Below, piece after piece: positions 1-12,061 of a stretch of DNA of 64,000 nucleotides; position 1 is the stretch's first letter, and the number at the start of each line of letters is the position of its first letter. The notes beneath the pieces were generated by a model. That model made no database searches. It was not told the DNA's origin and worked only from the letters and a program-made list of their open reading frames with translations. The DNA lies in the NCBI GenBank assembly GCA_021613375.1, contig CM038726.1:8104849-8168848 (forward strand). Direction: 5' to 3'. The position numbers were made by a program, and so were the translations under genes. Source of the stretch: Megaleporinus macrocephalus. Lineage: Eukaryota > Chordata > Actinopteri > Characiformes > Anostomidae.

Positions 1-135
1 TGATTCTCTCTCTCTCTGATTCTCTCTCTCTCTCTGTCTGTCTGATTCTCTCTCTCTCTCTGTCTGATTCTCTCCCTCTGTCTCTTTGTCTGTCTGTCTG
101 ATTCTCTCTCTCTCTGTCGGTCTGTCTGTCTTTGA
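1..135. repeat. CT/TCTG-rich simple repeat
   Basis: Low-complexity tract of repeated tgattctctctctc and tctgtctg blocks. It reads as an imperfect microsatellite with period 2 to 4 and a looser longer block of about 20-35 bp. It continues to the left edge, so its true start is outside the window. Confidence 0.85.
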
Positions 136-586
136 TGACAGAACAGATTAAATGACCTCACACACATCACCAGAGAGACACCATTACATTACCAGTACAA
201 ACCACTAGAAGTTCTTCTCTGTGCTGACTGAACTTCACTCTCTCACACAGGAGACGAGTAACTTAACCATTCAGCCCAACAACCAATCACAAAACACACA
301 CAGCACAACTCACACTCTACTCCATCCACTAAACTACCAGCCTGTTCCTCCAAGAAACCTCAGAGAGAAGATTAAAGTGAGCAGATTTCTGAGTATAAAC
401 TGGAGACAGTGTGAGATTTTCACTCACTGCTTTTTAGAGTTACAGTCATTCAGTAAAAGAGTCTCAGATATAACTGAGTCTATCAGTTTCAGCAGTGATG
501 AGTCAGAAATACATTCACCAGAAACCTTTCAGTGTTTAAATGAACCCATCATTTAGAATCATATGACATACATTATCTGCTAGAAC
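136..586 (+). other. Unassigned segment with a weak exon-like ORF
   Basis: An open frame of 111 codons runs from 221 to 556. It is Ser/Thr/Asn-rich with no recognisable domain. A cacacag acceptor-like site near 245-251 could start an exon. I do not recognise the product. The frame may be chance or 3' UTR of a gene that begins left of the window. Confidence 0.15.
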
Positions 587-1065
587 TCAGCTAGAACCCG
601 GCTAGAACTCAGGTAAAACACTGCTAGAACGTGACTAGAACTCTGCTAGAACTCAGTGAGAACACGGCCAGAACATTACTAGAACTCGGGTACAACTCAG
701 GGAGAACTCAGGGAGAAGTCTGTTAAAAGTCGGCTAGAACTCGGCTAGAACTCGGCTAGAACTCGGCTAGAACTCGGCTAGAACTCGGCTAGAACTCGGC
801 TAGAACTCGGCTAGAACTTGGCAAAGACTGCTAGAACTAGGCTTGAACTCAGAACACTGCTAGAACTCTGCTAAGACTCGGTTAGAATTCGGTTCCAACT
901 CAGCTAGAACACTACTAGAACTCTGCATGTACTCGGCTAGAACTCGGCTAGAACTCGGCTAGAACTCGGCTAGAACTCGGCTAGAACTCTACAAAGATGG
1001 CTAAGATTGGGCTAAGACTCGGCTAGAATGTGTCTAGAACTTAGCTAGAACTGCTAGAACTCTGC
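587..1065. repeat. 11-bp minisatellite (gctagaactcg)n
   Basis: About 40 copies of an 11-bp unit, gctagaactcg. They are exact and in register at roughly 727-825 and 933-985 and degenerate elsewhere (variants with gaacac, gaactctg, gactcgg). The mix of perfect and decayed blocks suggests repeated slippage on an old array. The tag-aac content puts stops in most frames. Confidence 0.85.
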
Positions 1066-1119
1066 CTAACAGAGTCCAGACTGCTTGTATGTGTTGTGTG
1101 TGTTTCTCATCAGTGAACT

Positions 1120-1270
1120 TCACTGTCTCTACATTTCTGCAGTGCAGTGGGATTATGTACAGGTGCATTGTGGGAAGGAAGGAGGGAGATGGAGATCAAT
1201 AACCTTCATTCTGTGATCAGAGACTTTGTTCATCACATGATCATTAAATAAAACTGTTATTTTAAAATGT
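1120..1270 (+). other. Possible 3' end of an upstream transcript with poly(A) signal
   Basis: A pyrimidine tract followed by tttctgcag (near 1133-1141) resembles a splice acceptor. An AATAAA hexamer lies at 1247-1252 with a tgtggtgtatgtg GU-rich run shortly after. Together these fit the last exon and poly(A) site of a + strand transcript whose body is outside the window. No coding sequence is recognised, so this is inference only. Confidence 0.25.
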
Positions 1271-1639
1271 GGTGTATGTGAGTATCAGCTGTCAGTAGGA
1301 GGAGGAAATATCATTTACTTACCCAGAAACCAGCTGTTTAAACAACAGAAAGAGACAATGTTAGATAAAAACATCCACAACATCATTTACAATTAGAAAA
1401 GTTCAGAATCTCCTTATCAGAAATCTCCTTTTCTCATCTGTACTGTCGTTTATCTTCCTTCACTACTGACAGAAACAACTAGTATACAGTTCATTTGTGA
1501 ACTAATAATTTCACATCAACAGCTTGTGAAGAAAACATGAAATACCAGTAATGAGTTATGCATTATACTTCATTAATAATGATTGAACATGAGAAGAACT
1601 TGTTTTATCTTGCTGTAGTTACATCACATAAAGTACATT

Positions 1640-2330
1640 TATATGAGCGGGGGTGGTGGGTGGTGGGGGGTTAAGACGCACCCCAACTGGTTCTGTGAAA
1701 ATGTGACTTTCGAAGGTCTGAAACCTACTGTGGTTCAACATCTGAAGGAGACGCTCAGGCTAGATGAACCACCACACATCGACCGTGCCCACAGCACCCT
1801 GCTACCCAAAGCTGGAGAGGGGCAAGCACCCAGGCACATGGCTGTCAGAGTGCATTACTTTCAAATGGGCAACAAGATTCTACGTCGAGCTGGCAAGTCT
1901 TCCAGGGAAAGCCCGCTGTTACACAGTGGTAAAAAACTCTTCACCTTCCCTGCCTTCACTACAACTGTGGCTAAGAAATGCGCCGCGTTCCTCAAGAGTA
2001 AACGGCAGTTACATTCATGTCCTGGGATAAAGTTTGGTCTAAGTTTTCCTGCAACGTTGAGGATCACGGAGCCTAATGGGGTTACTCACAAGTTTGAGAG
2101 CCTGCTGAGGCCATGTCCAAAACAACCTAAACAGAGTGGTTTCACCTGCAGCTGTGACTTGAATGGCTGTGATGATTCATGGCCTCTGTCTAAAGACCGC
2201 AGAAGCAGTTTCTCCTGTACTTTGGCTCTAATAAAGAACTGCTTTTTATCCTTTATCTTTCTCTTCTTTCTTTTCCATTTCTTCCATATTGTTAGCATAA
2301 CTGCTCTTTGACTTGTCTAGAACAAGACAA
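1640..2330 (+). mobile_element. L1-type LINE, ORF1 (nucleic-acid-binding protein) relic
   Basis: A 222-codon frame (1643-2311) holds a clear LINE-1/Tx1-type ORF1 segment. Residues ~40-160 contain LDEPPHIDRAHSTLLPK, then AVRVHYFQ, a GKKLFTFPAFTTTVAKK block and FGLSFPATLRIT, in the order known for fish L1 ORF1 (RRM-like plus C-terminal domain, Transposase_22 family). ORF1 proteins coat LINE RNA and act as chaperones in retrotransposition. The N-terminal coiled coil is missing or unrecognisable, and the tail after ~2110 drifts into unrelated sequence, so the copy is dead. ORF2 pieces of the same orientation follow from 2660. Strong family recognition; exact clade not decidable by eye. Confidence 0.8.
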
Positions 2331-2649
2331 TATTCTTAGAATTGTTTCTGCCTCTTTTTTCTACATACTGTTGATTGCATTGAAAATCTATGCATACTGT
2401 GAATATCTGAAAGTGGTTTGGTTACGTGCTAGTCGAGCTAAGTAAAACTACTGATAGTGGGAGGTTTGTAGATTTCTCTGTGGGGAGGATGTTTCTGCAG
2501 TGTTATGGGCTGGGGCGTGTGCTGCGGTGTGCAAGGTATAACTTCTGTTTTTCTTTTGCTTTCTCCTTTATTTTCTTTTATATGTGTGGAACCTTTGTTA
2601 TAATTCTATCTGTATATATTTTAAATGGTTATAAATCAATCTAGGTAGA

Positions 2650-4980
2650 TTCAATCAGTGGGAGGTGTGATTTACTAGATGCAATTGTCATGGTAGCCCA
2701 ATTAAATGTTGTAAAGTTCTTAGTCAAGTAAAGCGTCAGAACACACAGGTGGCTTTCCTTCAGGAAACTCATTTAAAGGCAAATTACGGAAAAGATGGAA
2801 TGGTCAGATGTTTCACTCAGTGTTTCAAGCTAAATCAAAAGGAGTAGAAATTCTGATTGACAAATCAGTTCACTTTACTTGTTCAGCTGTTATACCTGAT
2901 AACAACGACAGATATGTTATTGCTACTGGCAATCAATATAACACCCCAGTTATTTTGGTTAATGTGTTTGGACCTATATATTATCAATATATGTTAAAGG
3001 TCATGATAAAGTACGACCTCCGTGGTGGCTAGATGTACACATGTTATCCAATCAAGATCTTGTGAAATTTATCTCTTGTTGAACTGACTGCTATTTGGAC
3101 ACTAATAAAAACACAGAAGGGTCCTCCTCCACTCTGTGGGAAGCATTAAAGGCATTTCTTAGAGAGAAAATTATTTCATATGCGAAGAATGAGAAGAAGC
3201 TCAGAAACAGTAGATTACATGAGATAGTCCAAAAGATGACTCAGCTTGATACCATCTATGCTACAACTCCAACTCCTGACATTTATGAAAAACGTCTGAC
3301 GCTGACACTGACGCTGCACTAAGCAAATAGAACAGTGTTTACTAAAATCTAAAAGTGCATTTTATGAGAGTGGAGATAGGGCCGGTAAGCTACTGGCCAA
3401 TAGGATTCAGCAGATCTCCTCTACACATTATATGTCTCATATCTGGACACCATTAGGAATTACTAGTGACCAACAAAAAATTAATGATCAGTTTAAAAAG
3501 TTTTATGTTTCTTTGTACTATTCAGATCAGAGAGTCAATCTTACCCTGATTCATAGTTTTATTTGACAATGTGGATATTCCCAAAATAAATTTTGACTTG
3601 GCTGAAGTGTTGGTGAAACCAATCAAGCCACAGGAACTAAAACAGGCTATTTTTGCTATGCAGTCTAGCAAGTGCCTGGGGCCTGATGGCTACCCAATAG
3701 AATTTTATAAGAAATTTGCTGATAAATTCCCTGTCCAAGTATGTTTAATGAATCGTTCAATACCTCAAAACTAAAATAATTTCATTAAATGTTGATGTGA
3801 AGTTGCTATCTTATTCTACCAACCCTTATCTCTCCCGATATAACTGGATTTATTCAAAACAGACATAACATAAGGAGATTGCTAAACATTGTATACACCC
3901 CTCCATTATCTTTGATCTCTGAGGCCATTATCGCCTTGGATGCCAAAAAGATTTATTTTAATTATTATTTTTTTATGTTACTGAGAATTTTCTGTTTATT
4001 TCTTGGGTAAAATTACTTTATTCTTCCCCAGTTGTTTCTGTGAGAAATAATAATATATATTCCTCATATTTTCCTCTTTGTCACTTAACACATTAGGACT
4101 GCCCCTTAAGCCCCCTTCTTTTTGTAATATGCATTGAGCCTTTAGCAATTGCACTAAGAGTATATTCACAATTTATGAAATTATTAGACATGGTGTTGAA
4201 CAAAAAGTTTCTCTTTATGCCAATGATCTGTTGCTTTATTTTTTTAACCTTCCAAATTTGGTCCCCATAGCTCCCTGCCTATATAACTCTTTTGGTCAAC
4301 TGTTTGGTTACAAATTAAATTTGAATAAAAGTGAAAGAGTTCCTTTAAATGATGCAGCTTGTAATTGCTCATTACAGGATTTCCCTTTTAAAATATCTGA
4401 TTGTAATTTTACTAATAAACATGGCTGTTAAATATGAGAAACTACTTCAATTGAAATATTCCCCCCTAATGAACTGCACGCAGAAGGACCTTGATTGATC
4501 TAATGGCTCGGATCAATACAATTAAAATGAACATCCTCCCTATATTTATTTATCTTTTTCATGCTTTTGTCTTCCTCAGTCTTTCTTTAGAAAATTTGAT
4601 TCCTTAATATCAGACTTTATTTGGAATGGGAAAGTTGCCAAATTAGGGAGGGGGATATTTGGAAGCCCAGAGGGATAGGAGGATTAGGACTGCCAAACTT
4701 TAAATTGTATTTTTGGGCTGCCCATCTTCAAATTATCCAGTACTGGATCAGTTCTGAAGAATCCACCTCCACTCCCTCTTGGTTGGAAATGGAGGTTTTC
4801 TCTACCTTTCCAAGTTTCATTTGGTCGCATTGATATATGCTGCAATTCATTATCCATTTAACCACTAAGCTAAAAATATTATTGTGAGTTCAACACTGAG
4901 GATTTGGAGGCAGTTTAGATGTAATTTTAGGCTGAAGGCTTGTTCTCTCTTAGCTCCTGGAACAAACAAAACAAACTAAC
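2650..4980 (+). mobile_element. L1-type LINE, ORF2 (endonuclease-reverse transcriptase) relic
   Basis: Pieces of ORF2 lie in order but in shifting frames. The AP-type endonuclease at ~2680-3010 shows AFLQETHLKANYGK, GVEILIDKSV and NTPVILVNVFGP. The linker is at 3095-3560. Reverse transcriptase starts at ~3571-3730 with the block CLGPDGYPIEFYKKF. The catalytic box at 4210-4240 reads LYANDLLLYF instead of the usual YADD. The post-RT region lies at 4621-4830 (GIGGLGLPNFKLYFWA). ORF2 normally nicks DNA and primes reverse transcription at the target. Stops and frameshifts between all blocks show an inactive copy. Together with the ORF1 relic it spans ~3.3 kb, shorter than the usual 5-6 kb, so internal deletions are likely. 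Confidence 0.85.
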
Positions 4981-5279
4981 CCCTAGTGTGTCTGTTCACT
5001 AGTGTGTGTATTTGTGAGTGTTTGTGTGTATATGAGGTAACAGTGTTTTTAATGCTGTATTATTGTCAGTGTTTAGATCTGTGTGTGTAACCTGTTTGTT
5101 CTGTATTTACTTCATATTCCAGCTGATCAATTACTAATATTTCATTATTAACTACATTATTTCTTCATTAATCAGTATTAAATATAAATGTTGATATAAA
5201 CGTGAATCTGCTGTTAAAGTAAATGTAAGAAAATAATATTAATAATAATCAGAGTGAAAAACTGAACTTCACTTTATAA
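4981..5279. other. AT-rich spacer, nothing recognised
   Basis: Sequence between the LINE relic and the microsatellite. No ORF, RNA gene or repeat unit is apparent. Confidence 0.5.
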
Positions 5280-5361
5280 TATGTCAGTATCAGTGTGTAG
5301 ATCAGACACGTGTGTGTGTGTGTAGATCAGATGTGTGTATGGGTAGGTTTGATATGTGAAT

Positions 5362-5417
<56 letters not shown>

Positions 5418-5445
5418 TTGTGTGTGTGTGTATATATAAATGAGG
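5280..5445. repeat. (TG)n/(AG)n compound microsatellite
   Basis: Runs of tgtgtgtg at ~5312-5323 and ~5355-5386 are followed by agagagag at ~5386-5417 and another tg run at ~5419-5430. A compound dinucleotide microsatellite, expected to be length-polymorphic. Confidence 0.85.
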
Positions 5446-5582
5446 TAACAGTGTTGTATCAGTATCTCAGGCTGCTGTGAGTTTTACACTAAATAGTTCT
5501 ATATATAGCTGAACACTCTGAACACTCAGTACAGATAAATATATTCAGTCTTTACACCAAAGACACTCTTCATCAACAATCA

Positions 5583-6216
5583 ACACAACTAAACACACAC
5601 ATTACACACTGACTTATACTCACCACTCATCTAATACACACATTACACACTGATTTATACTCACCACTCATCTAAACACACACATTACACACTGATTTAT
5701 ACTCACCACTCATGTAAACACACACATTACACACTGATTTATACTCACCACTCATCTAAACACACACATTACACACTGATTTATACTCACCACTCATCTA
5801 AACACACACATTACACACTGATTTATACTCAAAACTTATCTAAATACACAAATTACACACTGATTTATACTCACCACTCACCTACACACACACACACACA
5901 CAACACACTGATTTATACTCACCACTCATCTAAATACACACATTACACACTGATTTATACTCACCACTCATCTAAATACACATGTTACACACTGATTTAT
6001 ACTCACCACTCATCTAAATACACACGTTACACACTGATTTATACTCACCACTCACCTACACACACACACACACAACACACTGATTTATACTCACCACTCA
6101 TCTAAACACACACATTACACGCTGATTTATACTCACCACTCATCTAAACACACACTACACACTGATTTATACACACCACTCATCTAAATACACACATTAC
6201 ACACTGATTTATACTC
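5583..6216. repeat. 42-bp minisatellite
   Basis: About 15 head-to-tail copies of a 42-bp unit built from acacacattacacactg, atttatactcaccactcatct and a short linker. Successive copies start at 5642 and 5684, for example. Copies near 5880-5910 and 6050-6080 have expanded (ac)n. The unit is a multiple of three, but stops break every frame. There are no unique spacers, so it is not a CRISPR array. Confidence 0.9.
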
Positions 6217-6714
6217 ACATGTCTGGTCTTTATTCTTTGAACCCCCCTGTGAAGAGAATAATATGAAGTGAATATTTCATGTATGGAATCATTAGATGTA
6301 AATATCAGGAACAGTGAATGTAGAAAACGCTGAACTGTTTGTAGAGTTTTTTTCTTTATGAGGAACTGTTATAGACTGAACGTCTTATTTCATATTTTTA
6401 TTTCAGTAATTTTAATATTAGTTGCTGCTGCAACTTTGTCCATGTCCTCTCTATCTGTCTGTCTCTGTTTGTATGTTTCTGCAGGGCTGTGTAATTCAGT
6501 GATATGTATATGTATGTTAAAGTATATGAATGTGTCGCTATTGGTCATTAAAAGAGTTGATTTAAAGAGATTAATTTTCTGTTTCAGCCTCTTGTAATAT
6601 TCCACTTAGAAATACGTACAAATGTATGTTTCTGGTACGTGAGTAAAAATGCTGTGGAATCATGTCTGTTCATCTGAATTACACACTTAAGATCCTGTTT
6701 GTATGAGTTTTATT
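6217..6714. other. Spacer, nothing recognised
   Basis: Unique-looking sequence between two tandem arrays. Short overlapping frames on both strands at 6358-6605 have no recognisable domain and look like chance. Confidence 0.5.
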
Positions 6715-8850
6715 TAAAGATAAAATATTAAATATTTTAGGTCTGGATATAAGAAAGTTAAATACTGCATTCAACTCAGTATTAGACTATTTTACAACTG
6801 AATATAATATGTTGAATACTGTACTAAACCCATTATTAATTTGATTTCAGACCTAGATAGAACGAAGTTAAATACTGTACAAACCCAGTATTAGTCTCTT
6901 TTACAACTGGATATAATGAAGATAAATAATGTACTAAACCCAGTATTACACTCTGTCAAAGCTGGATGTAATTAATTAATATACTGTACTAAACCCAGTA
7001 TTACTTTTTTTTATAAAACTGGATTCAAAGAGTTTATATACACTACTAAACCCAGAACTAGAGTCCTTTTAGAACTGACTATAATGAAGTTAAAAACAGT
7101 ACTAAACCCAGTAGTAGACATTTTAGACCTGAAAAAATTTAGATAAATACTATATTAAACCCAGTATTAGATTATTTTTAGAACTGGATATAATTTAATT
7201 AAATAATGTACTAAACATAAAATTACTGTCTTTTAAGAACTGGATATAATTAGTTTAAGCACCAACTTAAGTCTAGGAGTATACGCTTTTAGAACTGTAA
7301 ATAATTAAGTTACTGTACTAAACCAAGTAATCTCTTTTTAGAACTGGATATAATGAATTTAAATACTGTATTCAATCTATTATTAGCATATTTAATTTAA
7401 ATAAAGTATTAAACCCAGTATTGGAATGTTTTGAGTAATGGATATAACGAATTTGAATACTGTATAAAATTCAGCATTAGTCTCTTTTCAGAACTAGAAA
7501 AAACAAGTTTAAATAATGTACTAAACCCAGTATTAGGTTGTTTTCAGAACTGGATATAATAAAGTTAAATACTGTACTAAGTAATGTATTAGACTATTTA
7601 AGACCTGAATATAATTAAGTTAAATACTGTACTAAACCCAGTGTTAACTCTTTTGGGTGTGGATATAATGAAGTTAATTACTGTAATAATCCCAGTACTA
7701 GATTATTTTTAGAACTGGATATATTGAATCTCATTGCTAAACTAAACCCAGTATTAGACCCTTTTTAGAGCTGGATATAATTAACTTAAATACTAAACTA
7801 AACCCAGTATTAAAGTCCTTTTAGAACTGGATATAATGAATTTATGTACAGTACTAAATCCAGTATTAGAGTCTTATAGAACTGGAAATAATAAATTCAA
7901 ATACTGTACTAAACCCAGTATTAGACTCCTTTAGAGCTGGATATAATTAAGTTAAATACTGTACTAAACCCAGTATTAGTTTCTTTTTAGAACTGGATAT
8001 AATTATGTTAAATATTTTGCCAAACACAGTATAAAAGTCTTTCAGCACAGAATATAATTAAGTTAAACACTGTACTAAACCCAGTGTTAGAGTCTTTTAG
8101 AACTGGAAATAATGAATTTAAACACTGTACTAAACCCAACATTGACTCTTTTAGAGCTGGATATAATCAAGTTAAACACTAAATTAAACCCAGTATTAGA
8201 CTTTTTTAGAACTGCTCATAAAGAAGTTAAACACTGTACTAAACCCAGTTTTAGAGGTTTTTTTTTTAACTTTATATAATGAAGTTAAACATTATACTAA
8301 GCCCAGTATTAGACTCTTTAGAACTGAATATTTTGAATCTAAATACAGTAATAAAGCCTGTATTAGAGTCTTTATAGAACTGGACATAAGGAATTTAAAC
8401 TTAGTATTAGGCTCTTTTTAGAATTGGATATATTGATGTAAATACTGTACTGAACTCAGTATTAGACTCTTTCTTTAGAACGGTCTATAATGAATTTAAA
8501 TATTAAACTAAATCCAGGAGTCTTTAGACCTGTAAATAATAAGGTTAAACACTAAACTAAATTCAGTATTAGTCTCTTTTTTAGAGCTGGATATAATTGT
8601 GTTAAATATTGTACTAAATCCAATATTAGTGTATGTAGACCTAGATATAATGAATTTAAATATTAAACTAAACCCAATATTAGAGTCTTTCTAGACCTGT
8701 ATATAGTGAAGTTATACAATAAACTAAACCCAGTATTACATTCTTTTAGAACTGGATTGAATGAATTTACTGTACTAAACCCTGTATTAGGCTCTTTTTA
8801 GAACTGGATATAATGAATTTAAACATTAAAATTAACCCAGGTGTGCTCTG
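6715..8850. repeat. Degenerate ~56-bp tandem array
   Basis: Around 38 diverged copies of a unit of about 56 bp. The consensus runs ttagaactggatataatgaa, tttaaatactgtactaaacc, cagtattagactcttt. Copies vary from ~48 to 60 bp and differ from one another by roughly 10-25 %, so the array is old compared with the near-identical 63-bp array downstream. No coding frame survives. Period and copy number are estimated by eye. Confidence 0.85.
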
Positions 8851-9466
8851 ACACACCAATCAAACAATAAAATGGAAGTGAAATGTGTGCTTGTGCACTT
8901 TTATAAACATATGTATAAAAGAATATAATAATATGTATTTATATATGTTTGTCTCTTGATAAAAATTTGTTCAGGTAATACAGACATTTCTTAGCCATGC
9001 TGTGCACATATATATACCCAATTCTGATATAAGCAGCTGTTGGTATTTACATCTCTAATTAAAGCTTTATTATTTTATTTATTTATTTATTAAATAGGAC
9101 CCGCACGACAGAGGACGTGCATGTGTGTGTGACTGGGTCAGGAGGGGATGCGAACTGTGACCGTGGTGTTGGAAGGCTAATGCACTGCCTCTCACCCATG
9201 AGCAAAGTCAAGTGGCAGCGCATTAGTCAACCAGGAGTTAACAGAAGAACGAGAAACTGGTGAAAATAAAACGTGAACGACCGAAAACCCATGGTCTTTT
9301 GTTGCTGAGTGAACGAGAGGCATTACTGATCAGAACGCAGCCTGAATGAATATACCGTTCTCCACCACCATGTTCACTTTCCCTATAATGTCTATGAAGA
9401 TCAACACAGCTCTGTAATCATTGACAAAGACATTTTGCTGCTGTACCAGAAAACGTGCCCCCCACT
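8851..9466. other. Spacer between two tandem arrays
   Basis: AT-rich to ~9090, then a more GC-balanced block at 9095-9330 that resembles a dispersed repeat: on the minus strand there is a weak tRNA B-box-like agttcgcatcc. No coding region or functional RNA can be supported. Confidence 0.35.
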
Positions 9467-12061
9467 CAGACTACACTCCTCTACAGAGCAGGTCTTCACC
9501 ACCGCTATCCTAATACAGACATATACAGCCAGACTACACTCCTCTACAGAGCAGGTCTTCACCACCACTATCTTAATACAGAGATATACAGCCAGACTAC
9601 ACTCCTCTACAGAGCAGATCTTCACCACCACTATCTTAATACAGACATATACAGCCAGACTACACTCCTCTACAGAGCAGGTCTTCACCACCACTATCTT
9701 AATACAGAGATATACAGCCAGACTACACTCCTCTACAGAGCAGATCTTCACCACCACTATCTTAATACATATATATACAGTTAGACTACACTCCTCTACA
9801 GAGCAGGTCTTCACCACCACTATCTTAATACAGAGATATACAGCCAAACTACACTCCTCTACAGAGCAGGTCTTCACCACCGCTATCCTAATACAGACAT
9901 ATACAGCCAGACTACACTCCTCTACAGAGCAGGTCTTCACCACCGCTATCCTAATACAGACATATACAGCCAGACTACACTCCTCTACAGAGCAGATCTT
10001 CACCACCACTATCTTAATACAGACATATACAGCCAGACTACACTCCTCTACAGAGCAGATCTTCACCACCACTATCTTAATACATATATATACAGTTAGA
10101 CTACACTCCTCTACAGAGCAGGTCTTCACCACCACTATCTTAATACAGAGATATACAGCCAAACTACACTCCTCTACAGAGCAGGTCTTCACCACCGCTA
10201 TCCTAATACAGACATATACAGCCAGACTACACTCCTCTACAGAGCAGGTCTTCACCACCGCTATCCTAATACAGACATATACAGCCAGACTACACTCCTC
10301 TACAGAGCAGATCTTCACCACCACTATCTTAATACATATATATACAGTTAGACTACACTCCTCTACAGAGCAGGTCTTCACCACCACTATCTTAATACAG
10401 AGATATACAGCCAAACTACACTCCTCTACAGAGCAGGTCTTCACCACCGCTATCCTAATACAGACATATACAGCCAGACTACACTCCTCTACAGAGCAGG
10501 TCTTCACCACCGCTATCTTAATACAGAGATATACAGTCAGACTACACTCCTCTACAGAGCAGGTCTTCACCACCGCTATCCTAATACAGAGATATACAGC
10601 CAGACTACACTCCTCTACAGAGCAGATCTTCACCACCACTATCTCAATACAGACATATACAGCCAGACTACACTCCTCTACAGAGCAGGTCTTCACCACC
10701 GCTATCTTTATACAGACATATACAGCCAGACTACACTCCTCTACAGAGCAGATCTTCACCACCACTATCTTAATACAGAGATATACAGCCAGACTACACT
10801 CCTCTACAGAGCAGATCTTCACCACCACTATCTCAATACAAAGATATACAGCCAGACTACACTCCTCTACAGAGCAGGTCTTCACCACCGCTATCCTAAT
10901 ACAGACATATACAGCCAGACTACACTCCTCTACAGAGCAGATCTTCACCACCACTATCTTAATACAGAGATATACAGTCAGACTACACTCCTCTACAGAG
11001 CAGGTCTTCACCACCACTATCTTAATACAGAGATATACAGTCAGACTACACTCCTCTACAGAGCAGGTCTTCACCACCACTATCTTAATACAGAGATATA
11101 CAGCCAGACTACACTCCTCTACAGAGCAGATCTTCACCACCACTATCTTAATACAGAGATATACAGCCAGACTACACTCCTCTACAGAGCAGATCTTCAC
11201 CACCACTATCTCAATACAAAGATATACAGCCAGACTACACTCCTCTACAGAGCAGATCTTCACCACCGCTATCCTAATACAGACATATACAGCCAGACTA
11301 CACTCCTCTACAGAGCAGTTCTTCACCACCACTATCTCAATACAAAGATATACAGCCAGACTACACTCCTCTACAGAGCAGATCTTCACCACCACTATCT
11401 CAATACAAAGATATACAGCCAGACTACACTCCTCTACAGAGCAGGTCTTCACCACCACTATCTTAATACAGAGATATACAGCCAGACTACACTCCTCTAC
11501 AGAGCAGATCTTCACCACCACTATCTCAATACAGACATATACAGCCAGACTACACTCCTCTACAGAGCAGATCTTCACCACCACTATCTTAATACAGAGA
11601 TATACAGCCAGACTACACTCCTCTACAGAGCAGATCTTCACCACCACTATCTCAATACAAAGATATACAGCCAGACTACACTCCTCTACAGAGCAGGTCT
11701 TCACCACCACTATCTTAATACAGAGATATACAGTCAGACTACACTCCTCTACAGAGCAGGTCTTCACCACCACTATCTTAATACAGAGATATACAGCCAG
11801 ACTACACTCCTCTACAGAGCAGGTCTTCACCACCACTATCTTAATACAGACATATACAGCCAGACTACACTCCTCTACAGAGCAGATCTTCACCACCACT
11901 ATCTCAATACAAAGATATACAGCCAGACTACACTCCTCTACAGAGCAGGTCTTCACCACCACTATCTTAATACAGAGATATACAGTCAGACTACACTCCT
12001 CTACAGAGCAGGTCTCCACCACCACTATCTTAATACAGACATATACAGCCAGACTACACTC
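9467..12061. repeat. 63-bp satellite-like array, 41 copies
   Basis: Forty-one consecutive full copies of a 63-bp unit (copy starts at 9467, 9530 and so on to 11987; truncated copy 12050-12061). The unit begins cagactacactcctctacag and contains gcaggtcttcaccac. Every full copy is exactly 63 bp as read. Variation is confined to a few sites: gcagG/Atcttc, accG/Acta, C/T in atcctaat, cagaC/Gata, and agcC/Tcagac. Variants form higher-order blocks in the 5' third. Because 63 is 21 codons and no variant makes a stop, two frames are open throughout: one on + (9435-12107) and one on - (12064-9401). I see no promoter, splice sites or domain and treat both as by-products. Recent homogenisation is likely. 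Confidence 0.95.

Noticed and set aside
5583..6216. CRISPR-like regular array
   Set aside because: Head-to-tail 42-bp copies with no unique spacers, in a eukaryotic genome.
9095..9300. tRNA-like or SINE head
   Set aside because: Only a weak B-box-like agttcgcatcc is seen on the minus strand. No cloverleaf could be traced.
9467..12061. Centromeric satellite
   Set aside because: A 2.6-kb array is too short, and nothing ties the unit to a centromere. It would need genome-wide copy and FISH data.
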